From: FEN-1099 sp964511015
Lineage (GTDB): Bacteria; Lernaellota; Lernaellaia; Lernaellales; Lernaellaceae
Direction: 5' to 3'
Assembly (NCBI GenBank): GCA_964511015.1
Contig: CAZEDX010000010.1
Span: forward strand, 1-64,000
DNA: 64,000 bases
Part shown: one piece after another, positions 18,440-27,939 of the stretch
Numbering within the stretch: the first letter of the stretch is position 1
Layout: every line of letters starts with the position of its first letter
Program-made: the position numbers and the translations under genes
The notes under the pieces: generated by a model
What the model was told of the DNA's origin: nothing
The model's database searches: none
The model's input: the letters and a program-made list of their open reading frames with translations, nothing else

Positions 18440-20290
18440 ATGAGCGCGACCGAACAAAAACAAGCCAGCGTCGGACTCCATAAGTACCTGTCGATCTTGG
18501 TCAATGCCGTGCTGTGGGTGGCGGTCGCCACTACCTTCCTCCTTTGTTTCAGCATCGCCACAAACGCTTTTTTCGGCCTGGGACCGGCCGGGTTCCACAA
18601 CTTGGTGGCCAAAATGGCCAAACCGCTGATCCACAACGAACGGATCGCGGCGGCTCTGGTGTTGTTCCTGGTTCTGACCGCCATGCGGCATTTCCTGGCC
18701 CATCGACGGCATGTCCCGCCACGTAGCGCTTTCTGGTTGGTGGTGCCGTTGATGTTGACCACGGTCTGGTTCCCGACCGGCCAGATGTTTCCGTTTATGT
18801 TCGTCCTCACCATTCTGGTATTCGTCTGGTCCGAACTCATCCGCCAGTGGCCTCTGCCTCCGGATGGCGACACCACCTTTCCCCGTTCGGGCTGGATCCA
18901 GATCGGCATCGGATTGGCGATGGCGGTGTGGATCGTCACCACCGCGGCGGCAAGCGATTCGGCGGCGGTGGCGGTTGGTCAGTTGCTTTCATGTGCCATG
19001 CTGTGGGCGGTGCTCAACTTCCGGCGGCGGGCTTTTCTGCGCGCGCAGGCCTTCTTGTTGCTGATTGTCGTTCCGGCCACGACGCTGGCGGCGGTGGCCT
19101 GGCCCAAAACAACAACACCCTCGGTCGTCCCCGCTTTGACCATCGCGCTGCTTGGTTTCGTCGCCTTTCACCTGGTGATGTTGCGGGTTGAAGCGAAGAA
19201 GCTGCGTTGGGCAAACACCGCCATGTTGGTCATGCTGGCGGTCGGCCTGGCGATGCTCGAAGTATTGCTGACACCACTGCAACTGGACACCCGCGCCAAG
19301 CCGGGACAGGAGCGGGCCGAGACAAAAAACAAGCTGATGCCGCAGAGAGGCGGGCGCTTGCTGGCCACGCTTCAGCACGGCCAATTCAACGATCTGCCCC
19401 TGGGTTGGGGCGTGGAAGTCGGGCGCATTCGCGGCCCGCAACCGGCCAAGAAAAGGCCGGCGGGCACTTACCGCATCATCGTCGAAGGCTCGTCGTCCAC
19501 CGAAGGCTGCGGCGTGCCCCGCGATGAAGATGTCTGGTCTTTCGTGCTCGAGCGCAAGCTGAACGACTTGGGCTTGCCCTATCGGGTGGAGGTGATCAAC
19601 GCGGGCGTAGCTGGCACCACCACCTTCGACATGCTGCTGAACTTCAAGCTCGAGATGGTCAACTACGAACCGAACATGTTGATCCTCTACATCGGCCACA
19701 ACGACCAGAGCTATTCGTTCGGGCCGCTGACCGAGCGTGAGATGTTCGAGGCGGCCATGCGGAACCGGCCGGCCGACCGAAAGCTGGCCAAGATCGCGAC
19801 GGCACCTGCATCTGCCGCTGCCCCGCGATCCGTCTCGCCGGCTTGGCACTGGGCCGTTGCTCTCCAAAATGTCTTGTCGCGCTCTTCGTTGTATCGGGTC
19901 TTCCGGCGCGGTTTGTTGGAAATGCGTGACACGCCGGGAATGGACCGCGCCTTTGGCCGGCCGTTGGCGCCGGCGGTGATGCCGACGGAATTCATTGACA
20001 ACCTGCTCAACCTCGCGCGCTTCTGCCGCGAACGCGGCGTACAGCTCGTGCTGGTCGGCGAGGCCGCCCGGGTGAACCTTTCGCGCTACCAGACAATGAT
20101 GGCCGAGATCGCCGGACAAGAGAACGTGCCTTTCGTCAACGCCAACTTCCTGTTGCGCAGTTGCACCAACGACGTGCCTTCGCTCTTTACGGACAATGTC
20201 CATCTAACGGTGTCCGGCAATGCTTGCATTGCGGAAATCGTCAAAAACATGCTCGTGCAGAACCGGTTGTTGCCAGCGAGGGCGCCATGA
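18440..20290 (+). CDS. Membrane-anchored SGNH/GDSL hydrolase
   Basis: The 616-residue protein has about eight hydrophobic helices (to residue about 285) and a C-terminal SGNH domain. The four SGNH blocks are visible: Ser in IIVEGSSSTEGCG, Gly in NAGVAGTTTFD, Asn in YIGHNDQS, and the Asp-His pair in LFTDNVHLTVSG. Such enzymes add or remove acetyl or other esters on surface polysaccharides or act on lipids. ATG 18440 is preferred over an upstream TTG because a weak GGAAA lies before it. The stop overlaps the next start (ATGA). Confidence 0.85.
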   Translation: MSATEQKQASVGLHKYLSILVNAVLWVAVATTFLLCFSIATNAFFGLGPAGFHNLVAKMAKPLIHNERIAAALVLFLVLTAMRHFLAHRRHVPPRSAFWLVVPLMLTTVWFPTGQMFPFMFVLTILVFVWSELIRQWPLPPDGDTTFPRSGWIQIGIGLAMAVWIVTTAAASDSAAVAVGQLLSCAMLWAVLNFRRRAFLRAQAFLLLIVVPATTLAAVAWPKTTTPSVVPALTIALLGFVAFHLVMLRVEAKKLRWANTAMLVMLAVGLAMLEVLLTPLQLDTRAKPGQERAETKNKLMPQRGGRLLATLQHGQFNDLPLGWGVEVGRIRGPQPAKKRPAGTYRIIVEGSSSTEGCGVPRDEDVWSFVLERKLNDLGLPYRVEVINAGVAGTTTFDMLLNFKLEMVNYEPNMLILYIGHNDQSYSFGPLTEREMFEAAMRNRPADRKLAKIATAPASAAAPRSVSPAWHWAVALQNVLSRSSLYRVFRRGLLEMRDTPGMDRAFGRPLAPAVMPTEFIDNLLNLARFCRERGVQLVLVGEAARVNLSRYQTMMAEIAGQENVPFVNANFLLRSCTNDVPSLFTDNVHLTVSGNACIAEIVKNMLVQNRLLPARAP

Positions 20291-21384
20291 ATCCGACGGT
20301 CAAACCCACTTCTCGCGCGTTGGTGTGGCTCTGGCGTTTCGTCGCCGCCATCGTGCTGGCGGTGTTGCTGGCGTTCTTGGCGGTCTTCCGGGTCTCGCCG
20401 GTGTTCCGTTCGACGGAACGATTGCTGGCCGAATGGGCCAACACCAACAACAACCAAGCGGTGCGTGACCAATGCTTGTTGCTGGCCTATGCCCGGCTAG
20501 GTGACCGGTTGGCAGAGAACCGCCACCGATTCATTATCCCGGTCTTGCTGCCCACCCTGATCCGCATGAAACGAACCACCGATTTCGACAAAATGCTGGC
20601 GATGCTGACACCAGAAGAACGTGTGTCTCCCGCCACGGTGGAAGCGGTAATGGCGTGTGTGGACGAAATGGCCAAACGCGGCGATCTGGCCTGGATCAAC
20701 AAATACTACCCGGTTTTTCATGAATACTGGCAAGGCAATGATTTTGCGGATCGCTATCGGCGGGTGATCGCCAAACTTCGCGATGATATGACCAGAGCCC
20801 AACAACTGGGAGAAACCATCGCCGGGTTGGAAACGGACCTGGCCGCCGGCCCTCTGGCCGAAGACAACCGGTGGTTGATTCAGTTTCGGCGGCAATTGCT
20901 GGAGTTCCCGCCGGAAGATCCCGATTCGGCATCCATGGCCGGCGTGTCGCGCGATTCTCTGCTGGAACCAGCCATGTTGTTTCTGGCGCGGGCTATCGGG
21001 CTGCAACCCGGAACAATGGATCTGCTGGGTGATATGATCATTCGCGGCCAGGAGATGGTCCACTCGACAGCCGCTGTCACTCAAGGAATCAACGGTTCGC
21101 TGTTGCAGTTGCAGGATCACCCTGAGCGATGGGCCGAATGGCAACGTTTCATTGAGTTGATCGCTAAGTCGGACAATCCGGGCCTACACTGCGTGCACGA
21201 CTATTCGGCCGGTTTCTTGGCTCTCGCTCTCGAGAAAAATGTCGCTAAAGCAAGAAAATTGCTTGAAGAAGGCGTTCTCAAAAATCCTGCCTGCCAAGGG
21301 ATGATGCATACTAACACTCGAGATTTGTTGAAAAAAATTGACCAACCCCTGTCAGTCCCTGAAAGCCCGGCCGGCACATTCTGA
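20287..21384 (+). CDS. Single-pass membrane protein, unknown
   Basis: The 365-residue protein begins inside the ATGA overlap with the SGNH hydrolase gene, so the two are translationally coupled. Residues about 12-36 form one transmembrane helix; the rest is mainly alpha-helical (ARLGDRLAENRH, WAEWQRFIELIAKSD) and TPR-like without a clean repeat. I do not recognise a family. Coupling suggests a partner of the SGNH hydrolase in surface-glycan modification. Confidence 0.75.
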   Translation: MNPTVKPTSRALVWLWRFVAAIVLAVLLAFLAVFRVSPVFRSTERLLAEWANTNNNQAVRDQCLLLAYARLGDRLAENRHRFIIPVLLPTLIRMKRTTDFDKMLAMLTPEERVSPATVEAVMACVDEMAKRGDLAWINKYYPVFHEYWQGNDFADRYRRVIAKLRDDMTRAQQLGETIAGLETDLAAGPLAEDNRWLIQFRRQLLEFPPEDPDSASMAGVSRDSLLEPAMLFLARAIGLQPGTMDLLGDMIIRGQEMVHSTAAVTQGINGSLLQLQDHPERWAEWQRFIELIAKSDNPGLHCVHDYSAGFLALALEKNVAKARKLLEEGVLKNPACQGMMHTNTRDLLKKIDQPLSVPESPAGTF

Positions 21385-21391
21385 CACTCAG

Positions 21392-21431
21392 TGACAATAT
21401 GCTTGTCAAACGGCAGAATGCCTCCAATAAT
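21392..21431 (+). promoter_or_regulatory. Promoter with embedded inverted repeat upstream of GH84 gene
   Basis: TTGTCA (21403-21408) and AATAAT (21426-21431) are spaced by 17 bases, a good sigma-70-type match. The -35 is the right arm of the dyad TGACAA-tatgc-TTGTCA (21392-21408), which could be an operator. Transcription would begin near 21438. Confidence 0.6.
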
Positions 21432-21474
21432 GGTATCCGTCACTGACGAAAATCCGTTCTGGGGGTAAGTGGCG

Positions 21475-23955
21475 ATGAATCGATGGTTAATGGCTTTTCT
21501 GGTTCTGGCGGTGCTGGCCGCGCCGATTGGGTCGGCGGCAAATAGGCTTGATCTGACCGCATTCGCACGCATCACGGCCACCGGTACCCAACCTACCTTT
21601 CTTTTGCTTTGGCCGCGCGAGACGGACGACGCACCATACACCATCCGCGATGGCCAGGATCGAACAAGCTGGAAGACGCCACGCCACGGCACCCATACGC
21701 TGACCCTCGATTTTGCACCGCTAAATCGTTTTGCGCCTCACCTCTACCAGGTGGAAGCCGAATGGGAGAAGCTGCCGGCAGGCCGCGTTGGATTGCGTGC
21801 CTTGGACCATTGCGGCGGTAAGGTGCTGGCCGAGGGTGTTTGGCGCCACCCAAATGAACGTTTCGAGTTCGATCCGCCGGTGGCTGGCTATTGCCTGGAA
21901 CTATGGGTCGATGAAGCGGGCCCGGCAGCGCTGACCGAACTGCACGTCTATGCAGCACCAAGAAATCTGCCGCCGGTAATCGACGACGCGGAACTGGTCG
22001 GATTACCCGCCAGTCTGTTGCGCCTGACCTGGAAAAACCGCCATCACGTGCATCACGTGGAAATCCACTATGTGCCCGATGAAATGACGGAAATTACCGA
22101 GCGGAATCTGATCGACATGGTTACCTCCGCCGAATCCTGGGAAGGGCCGCGTCCGGCCGCGTTCAACATGTTGGCGGCCTTGGTTCCGGTGGCCGAAGAC
22201 GGCACCACCGGCGAGCCGGTCTATCTTGAAGCGCCACGGAGGGAAGCTGCCACCTTGCCGATGAACGGGATTATTCAAGGCATGTATTACACCCCTTGGT
22301 CGCAGACCGAGATGCGCGAAATGATCGTGCGCCTGGCGCGCGCCGGCCTGTCCATCTTTATGTATGCGCCGAAAGACGATCCCCTACATCGTGCGAACTG
22401 GGAAGTGCCCTACGGCGAAGAACAGATGGAACGGTTCTTCGCTTTGCATGAACAGGGCAAACTGCTCGGAGTGAAGGTGTTCTATAGCATTGCGCCGGGG
22501 GTAACGATGGATACGACCGACCCGGTGGAACGGCAGATGCTGGCCAACAAGCTCTGGCCTTTTGTCATGGGCGGGTTCCGTCATTTCCAGTTGATGTTCG
22601 ACGATATCGACGCCGACATCGGCGTACCGGTGGACGGCACGGTGGGGGCGCAACATGCGGATTTGGCCAACTGGCTCAAAGACCAACTCGAAGAAATGGC
22701 TGGAGAACCGGTCGAATTGTGGGTCAATCCGCTCGCCAAACGACCCGAGCACATCGAAGACTGGCCGGGCGGGGCGGACTACGCCCGCGCCATGGGTGAA
22801 ACCTACGCGGAGATCCGGCTTTTTTGGGGGGCTCCGACGCGAGGGGATTGGATCGACGCGGCGTATTTCGATCTGCCGCAAGAACTCTACGGTCGCAAAC
22901 CTGTTTTCTGGGACAACCAGTTCACCACCGACGGCGGCAACGATTTTGCGGGGCGGGTATTGTTGTCGCCCCTGCAGCGCCGGATGCCTGATTTCTACGA
23001 CGGCGCGGCCGGCTATATCGGGAACCTCATGATTCTAGGGGCGGCAAACAGGTTGTTGGTCACTAGTCACGGCGCCTTCATGAATGACCCCTACGGCTAT
23101 GACTATGCTTCTATGCCACCCCTCGCCGCCGCTGATGAAACGACCAACGATTTCGACCGCGAATTAGCCTCCCGTCTGCAAAACGTGTTCTACGGTTCGG
23201 ATGACCTGTATACGCCGGGAATGGCGTTTCCGCATTACCGTGAGATGGAAGCTGCCGTTGCCGAAGCCAAGGCGGTTTTGCCTCACGCGGATCTCGCCGC
23301 GGCCGTCAACACAGGCCGCAACTTGCTGCACTTTGCCGCACTGATGGCGACAACCCAAAATGATCTGTTGCACAGCCGATTGGAACCCTACCTAGTTGAT
23401 GATTTGTGGGTACCTAGCGATCGCCAGAACCATGAAGGCCACGGCGCACTATTCTTTTTGGCCTGGCTCGGCTCGGTGATGGCCGATCAGCCCGATCCGC
23501 GTGCGTTTCGCGCAAGTAAAGAACTGGTGCACCGCGCGCTATTCGACCGGTATTGGACAAGCCCCTTTGTCGTCACCTTAATGCTCAGCTATCTGGAAGA
23601 CCGGCCACCCCAGGCACGAGGCTTTGTGGCGCCGACGATGGCAGAGACTCCTGCTGACAACCCCCAAGTCGGACTGGAATGGCGATACGAACCCAGTACG
23701 ACCGCGGAAATCGCCGTCTACGGTCTGCCCGGCGCTATCGTGGTCGATCGTCAAATCGTCTGGGTTCCCTCGCACCCGGGCCGGTACCATGCGGTGGTCA
23801 CTGCGGGCACCGCCGCCGGCTGGTCGTGGAAGATCCTGGATTTGACGGTCGGCGGCGGCGAAACGGACGAAGCGGACGACGACCAGGCCGACGACGACCC
23901 CACCGACCCCGGCGACGACGACGACAAAGACCAAGATGGCGGTTGTGGTTGTTGA
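21475..23955 (+). CDS. Secreted GH84-type beta-N-acetylglucosaminidase-like protein
   Basis: The 826-residue protein has a type I signal peptide (residues 1-23), an N-terminal beta-rich region and a GH84-like catalytic barrel. Signatures are GIIQGMYYTPWSQTEMRE, YAPKDDPLHRANWEVPY and FDDID with the catalytic Asp pair at about residues 376-377. The family cleaves N-acetylglucosamine from glycans by substrate-assisted catalysis. The C-terminus is an Asp-rich tail ending precisely in GGCGC, the same end as the downstream subtilase. ATG 21475 is preferred over GTG 21469 since GGGGG lies at good distance. Confidence 0.85.
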   Translation: MNRWLMAFLVLAVLAAPIGSAANRLDLTAFARITATGTQPTFLLLWPRETDDAPYTIRDGQDRTSWKTPRHGTHTLTLDFAPLNRFAPHLYQVEAEWEKLPAGRVGLRALDHCGGKVLAEGVWRHPNERFEFDPPVAGYCLELWVDEAGPAALTELHVYAAPRNLPPVIDDAELVGLPASLLRLTWKNRHHVHHVEIHYVPDEMTEITERNLIDMVTSAESWEGPRPAAFNMLAALVPVAEDGTTGEPVYLEAPRREAATLPMNGIIQGMYYTPWSQTEMREMIVRLARAGLSIFMYAPKDDPLHRANWEVPYGEEQMERFFALHEQGKLLGVKVFYSIAPGVTMDTTDPVERQMLANKLWPFVMGGFRHFQLMFDDIDADIGVPVDGTVGAQHADLANWLKDQLEEMAGEPVELWVNPLAKRPEHIEDWPGGADYARAMGETYAEIRLFWGAPTRGDWIDAAYFDLPQELYGRKPVFWDNQFTTDGGNDFAGRVLLSPLQRRMPDFYDGAAGYIGNLMILGAANRLLVTSHGAFMNDPYGYDYASMPPLAAADETTNDFDRELASRLQNVFYGSDDLYTPGMAFPHYREMEAAVAEAKAVLPHADLAAAVNTGRNLLHFAALMATTQNDLLHSRLEPYLVDDLWVPSDRQNHEGHGALFFLAWLGSVMADQPDPRAFRASKELVHRALFDRYWTSPFVVTLMLSYLEDRPPQARGFVAPTMAETPADNPQVGLEWRYEPSTTAEIAVYGLPGAIVVDRQIVWVPSHPGRYHAVVTAGTAAGWSWKILDLTVGGGETDEADDDQADDDPTDPGDDDDKDQDGGCGC

Positions 23956-24176
23956 ACCTCCGCTTCGGTTCCTCGAACGCACGGGAAATCCAAAGCGACG
24001 GCTTTACGCCGCGCCTTGATTCCTCTAACATGACCGATGGTAAAAAAGGCCTTGAGCCTTGAACGGACAAAAGGTAGCCAGTCGCCCAACGGTACCTTCG
24101 TTGGAAACATGTTTTTCCCTGCCGATTCGTACCGCGGCCTGGTCAGGTTGAACCCGGAACAAAGGAAGCAGAGTCC

Positions 24177-26960
24177 ATGATTCGCAAAGTAGTGTTATTG
24201 GCCTTTCTGCTCACACTCTGTGTAGCAGTCAGTGCCCAGGCTCGGGCGACTATCGACGCCGACCTGATTCATGTTTTGAGCCAGGCCGGACCCAACGACC
24301 AAATCAACGTCTATGTGGTTCTCAAAGAACAGCTTGACCTTCGTGCCGCACTGGCAGAACTGGATTCGCTGGGTGGCGGGCGCGCGCGGCGGCACTTCGA
24401 AATCGTGACGCGGCTGCAGGATCTGGCGGAACGGAGCCAGGCGGGCCTGGTGGATTTCGCTGAAATCGCGGCGGAAGACGGCACGGTGACTCGTTTCTAT
24501 CCGTTCTGGATCAGCAATTCGATCGCTGTGTCGGCCACTCCCGCATTCATCCGAGAATTGGCGGAACAGCCAGAAGTGGCCAAAATCTACTGGGATGCCC
24601 CGATCGAATTGATCGGCCCGGTGGACGGCGTCAAGATGGTTTCCAGCCAGGGCGACGGCGTTGAAAACGGCGTGGCCGTGATCGGTGCCCCCGATCTGTG
24701 GGCGCTCGGCATCGACGGCACCGGCACCATCGCCTGCGACCAGGATACCGGCGCGGATGGTTCGCACGTAGCCTTCGCCAGCCGCTGGCGTGGCCTGGAC
24801 CCGGGCGTCACCCCGGCCGAAGCCTGGTTCGACCCAAACTACAACGAAACCTTCCCGACAGACGCTTGCCCTTACGGCAACTGCCACGGCACGCACACGC
24901 TGGGCACGATCGTCGGTGACGACGGCGGTTCCAACCAGATCGGCGTAGCACCGGGTGCCAAATGGATCGGGGCAAAAACGATCGACGTCGGCGATATCCT
25001 TACGTTGGCCGTAGCGGCCTTCGAATGGGCCGCCGACCCGGACGGCGAACCGGGCACTATCGACGACGTTCCGCACGTGGTAAGTAACTCCTGGGGTCTG
25101 CCCCAGAGCCTGTACGGCCAGTGCCAGGACGATTTCAACACCGTGATCGACGCTTGCGAAGCCGCCGGCGTGGCCGTGGTGTTTGCGGCCGGTAATGAAG
25201 GCTCGAACGGTCCGCGTTCCCCTGGCGATCGCATTGCCAGCGACGTCAATGTGTTCTCGGTCGGCGCCCTGGAGCAGGACGGCGAAACGATCGCGTACTT
25301 CTCCAGCCTCGGGCCGTCTCGTTGCGACAACACGACCATCAAACCGGAGGTTTCGGCGGTCGGCGTCGACGTTCGTTCCGCGCAGCCCGGCAACAGCTAT
25401 GGTTTGATGAGTGGCACCTCGATGGCCACTCCGCACGTAGCTGGCGCGATTCTGTTGCTCGCCAGCGCCTATCCCGACGCGACCCCCGAACAGTTGAAAA
25501 CCGCACTGTATGTCACCGCGATCGACCTGGGTCCCGCCGGTGAAGACAACACCTTCGGCAACGGCCGTATCGACTTGGTAGCTGCCCTCGCCTGGTTGAT
25601 GGAGCAGATGGTCAATTCCGACGGCAAAGTGCGCGTCGATTCGACCTCCTACAACTGCGACGACACGATCACCATCACCGTCTCGGACATCGACCTGACG
25701 GCCGGCACGCAGAACGTGACCATCGTCAGCAACACCGAAACCACGCCGGAAACGGTTACCCTGGCCCAGACCGACACGGCCGGTGTATACCGGGGTTCCT
25801 TTGCCACAACCGGCGACTCCGCGTCGCACGGCGACAATCACCTGTCGATTTCTAACGGCGATGATATCACCGTGACCTACATCGACGCCGACAACGGCAG
25901 CGGCGGCATCAACGTTTCCAAAACCGCCGAGGCCACAGCCGACTGCGCGGCGCCGACCTTCGCCGGCTTGACCGAAGCGCTACCCGGCGACTACCAGGTG
26001 ACCTTGAACTGGAGTGCCGCAACCGACGTAAATCCGATTCACTACAACATCTATCGCGCGGACAGCCCGACCACCTTCGACTTCGGCACCCCGTTGGCTA
26101 CCGTCACCGCGGTCACCTACCTCGACGAAGATGTGGTCAACAACAACACTTACTACTACGTCGTTCGCGCCGAAGACTCGTTGAACAACGAAGACTCCAA
26201 CGAAGTGGTTCAGAGCGCGACGCCGGTCGGCCCGGAACGAATCTTCAGAGAAGATTTCGAGGCCGCCGACGGCCTGGCCGACTGGACGATCATCAACGCC
26301 GGTTCGTGCAACGGCACCTGGACCGACACCAACCCGGGCGGCGAATCTTCGCCTTACTGGAGCGGTATGTTCGCCATTGCCGACCGCACGGCCTACATCT
26401 TCGGCCAGATGGACGAATCGATGATCAGCCCGGCGATCGATTGCACCAACTACGGCACGATCCAGGTGGCCTTCTCGCACGAGTTCGAGAAGAGCTTGTT
26501 CGACACCGCCGAGGTTCACTACTCCATCGATGGCGGCAACAACTGGGTGTTGATCAAGAAGTTCAATCAGTCTGACGCAGGCGACATGGTCTATGACGTG
26601 CCGGCGCTCGACCACCGTGCGGAGGTCTACTTGCGCTTCCACTATGTGGGCGGCGCCATGGCCTACTACTGGGGCGTCGACGACATCGAAGTGCGCGGCT
26701 GGCCCGAGGCGCCGGACGACGACACCACCGATGACGATATCACCGATGACGACACCACCGACGATGACATCACCGATGACGACACCACCGACGATGACAT
26801 CATCGACGACGACACCACCGACGACGACACCACCGACGACGACGTCACCGATGACGACGTCACCGACGATGACGTGCTGCCCACCGACGACGACACCGCC
26901 GATGACGATGTGGTTGGCGACGACGACGATGATGATGACGACGGCGGCTGCGGCTGCTGA
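24177..26960 (+). CDS. Secreted subtilisin-like serine protease with Asp-rich GGCGC tail
   Basis: The 927-residue S8 protease has a type I signal peptide (1-23), a propeptide-like region to about 150 and a catalytic domain with Asp190 (QDTG), His237 (CHGTH), oxyanion Asn340 (AAGNEG) and Ser415 (GTSMATPHVAG). A fibronectin III-like segment (about 600-690) and a jelly-roll/MAM-like domain (FREDFEAADGLADWTI) follow. The last 80 residues are DDDTT/DDDIT-type repeats ending GGCGC. The AAGGAAG site before the ATG supports the start. It is likely a surface or secreted protease; the ending is discussed in the findings. Confidence 0.93.
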   Translation: MIRKVVLLAFLLTLCVAVSAQARATIDADLIHVLSQAGPNDQINVYVVLKEQLDLRAALAELDSLGGGRARRHFEIVTRLQDLAERSQAGLVDFAEIAAEDGTVTRFYPFWISNSIAVSATPAFIRELAEQPEVAKIYWDAPIELIGPVDGVKMVSSQGDGVENGVAVIGAPDLWALGIDGTGTIACDQDTGADGSHVAFASRWRGLDPGVTPAEAWFDPNYNETFPTDACPYGNCHGTHTLGTIVGDDGGSNQIGVAPGAKWIGAKTIDVGDILTLAVAAFEWAADPDGEPGTIDDVPHVVSNSWGLPQSLYGQCQDDFNTVIDACEAAGVAVVFAAGNEGSNGPRSPGDRIASDVNVFSVGALEQDGETIAYFSSLGPSRCDNTTIKPEVSAVGVDVRSAQPGNSYGLMSGTSMATPHVAGAILLLASAYPDATPEQLKTALYVTAIDLGPAGEDNTFGNGRIDLVAALAWLMEQMVNSDGKVRVDSTSYNCDDTITITVSDIDLTAGTQNVTIVSNTETTPETVTLAQTDTAGVYRGSFATTGDSASHGDNHLSISNGDDITVTYIDADNGSGGINVSKTAEATADCAAPTFAGLTEALPGDYQVTLNWSAATDVNPIHYNIYRADSPTTFDFGTPLATVTAVTYLDEDVVNNNTYYYVVRAEDSLNNEDSNEVVQSATPVGPERIFREDFEAADGLADWTIINAGSCNGTWTDTNPGGESSPYWSGMFAIADRTAYIFGQMDESMISPAIDCTNYGTIQVAFSHEFEKSLFDTAEVHYSIDGGNNWVLIKKFNQSDAGDMVYDVPALDHRAEVYLRFHYVGGAMAYYWGVDDIEVRGWPEAPDDDTTDDDITDDDTTDDDITDDDTTDDDIIDDDTTDDDTTDDDVTDDDVTDDDVLPTDDDTADDDVVGDDDDDDDDGGCGC
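26715..26942 (+). repeat. Minisatellite coding Asp-rich tail
   Basis: Imperfect 12-24 base units built on GACGACGACACCACCGAT encode the DDDTTDDDIT tail of the subtilase. Similar tracts occur at about 2035-2145, 8445-8605, 38245-38395 and 50440-50580. They are coding low-complexity repeats and likely vary in length between strains. Confidence 0.85.
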
Positions 26961-27012
26961 TTGACCGAACAGGTCGGCGGCCGCCCGGCCGCCACCTCAC
27001 TGGCTCCATCGA

Positions 27013-27038
27013 GGGCGGGTCTCTGACCCGCCCTTTTT
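27013..27038 (+). terminator. Terminator after subtilase gene
   Basis: GGGCGGGT (27013-27020) pairs with ACCCGCCC (27026-27033) over a 5-base loop, followed by five T. Confidence 0.85.
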
Positions 27039-27145
27039 GTATCCCGGCGTCTCATTGACTTTCGGTGTCTTTTCCCTTACTAGGAGCCTGCTTGATTTTT
27101 GCCCCTAGTGGGCTTTTGGCATTGGTCTACGCAACGGTGATAACG

Positions 27146-27925
27146 ATGATGGCGTTTCTTCGTTCGCTCTGGGTCTGGTCTACCTGCATTATGCTCATCA
27201 TCTTATGGCTGCCGACACTGGCGGTCATTCGTTTGTTCGACCGCGATCCGGTTCTCTATCGCACCGGCCGCTGGTTCCGTCGTGTCGGGGTGATGATGAC
27301 CAAGGTCGTACCCACCTGGCGGTTCGACGTCACTGGCGCGGAAATAGTGACTAATCCCCGCCATCCGTATGTGGTAGTCAGTAACCACCAGTCTTTCGCC
27401 GATATTCCCATCATTTCCCGCCTCCCCTGGGAAATGAAATGGGTAGCCAAACAGTCGCTCTTCAAAGTGCCGTTCGGCGGATGGATGATGCGCTTGGCGG
27501 GAGACATCGCTGTCAAGCGGGATTGTCCGCATAGCCGCGGCGGCGTGCTGCCGCGCGCCCGCTGGTATCTCGACCGATTTTGCTCGGTGATGTTTTTCCC
27601 CGAAGGGACCCGTTCGCACGACGGACGCGTACGCGCCTTTCATCACGGCGCTTTTCGCCTCGCCATCGAAGCGCAGGTTCCGGTGTTGCCGCTGGCCCTC
27701 GACGGCACCATGGACTGTCTGCCCAAGCATTCCTGGATCATGCGGGGCATCAACAACATCCGTCTGCGCGTGTTGCCGCCCGTCGAAACCAAAGGAATGA
27801 CCATCGCGGACTTGGGAGCGTTGAGTGACCGCGTCCGCCAGATGATCATGAAACAGGTTGCCGCTTGGCGCGAGGTCGACGTGCCTACTGTCGATGGCAC
27901 CGTGCATTTGCGCGAGGAGCAATAG
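27146..27925 (+). CDS. plsC: 1-acyl-sn-glycerol-3-phosphate acyltransferase (PlsC-like)
   Basis: About 259 residues from ATG 27146, which has GGTGA upstream and matches the family N-terminus (FLRSLWVWS). A TTG at 27092 with AGGAG close by is an alternative that adds 18 residues. After an N-terminal hydrophobic helix comes the acyltransferase domain with the catalytic NHQSFAD (NHx4D) and the glycerol-phosphate-binding FFPEGTRS. It makes phosphatidic acid in the inner membrane. It converges on the sulfatase-like operon. Confidence 0.9.
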   Translation: MMAFLRSLWVWSTCIMLIILWLPTLAVIRLFDRDPVLYRTGRWFRRVGVMMTKVVPTWRFDVTGAEIVTNPRHPYVVVSNHQSFADIPIISRLPWEMKWVAKQSLFKVPFGGWMMRLAGDIAVKRDCPHSRGGVLPRARWYLDRFCSVMFFPEGTRSHDGRVRAFHHGAFRLAIEAQVPVLPLALDGTMDCLPKHSWIMRGINNIRLRVLPPVETKGMTIADLGALSDRVRQMIMKQVAAWREVDVPTVDGTVHLREEQ

Positions 27926-27939
27926 GCGGCGCCTGCCGG

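Noticed and set aside
24195..25841. Open frame antisense to the subtilase
   Set aside because: It covers the conserved catalytic domain on the other strand and has no recognisable family.
26715..26942. CRISPR-like periodic repeat
   Set aside because: The units are 12-24 bases, without spacers, and translate to an Asp-rich tail.
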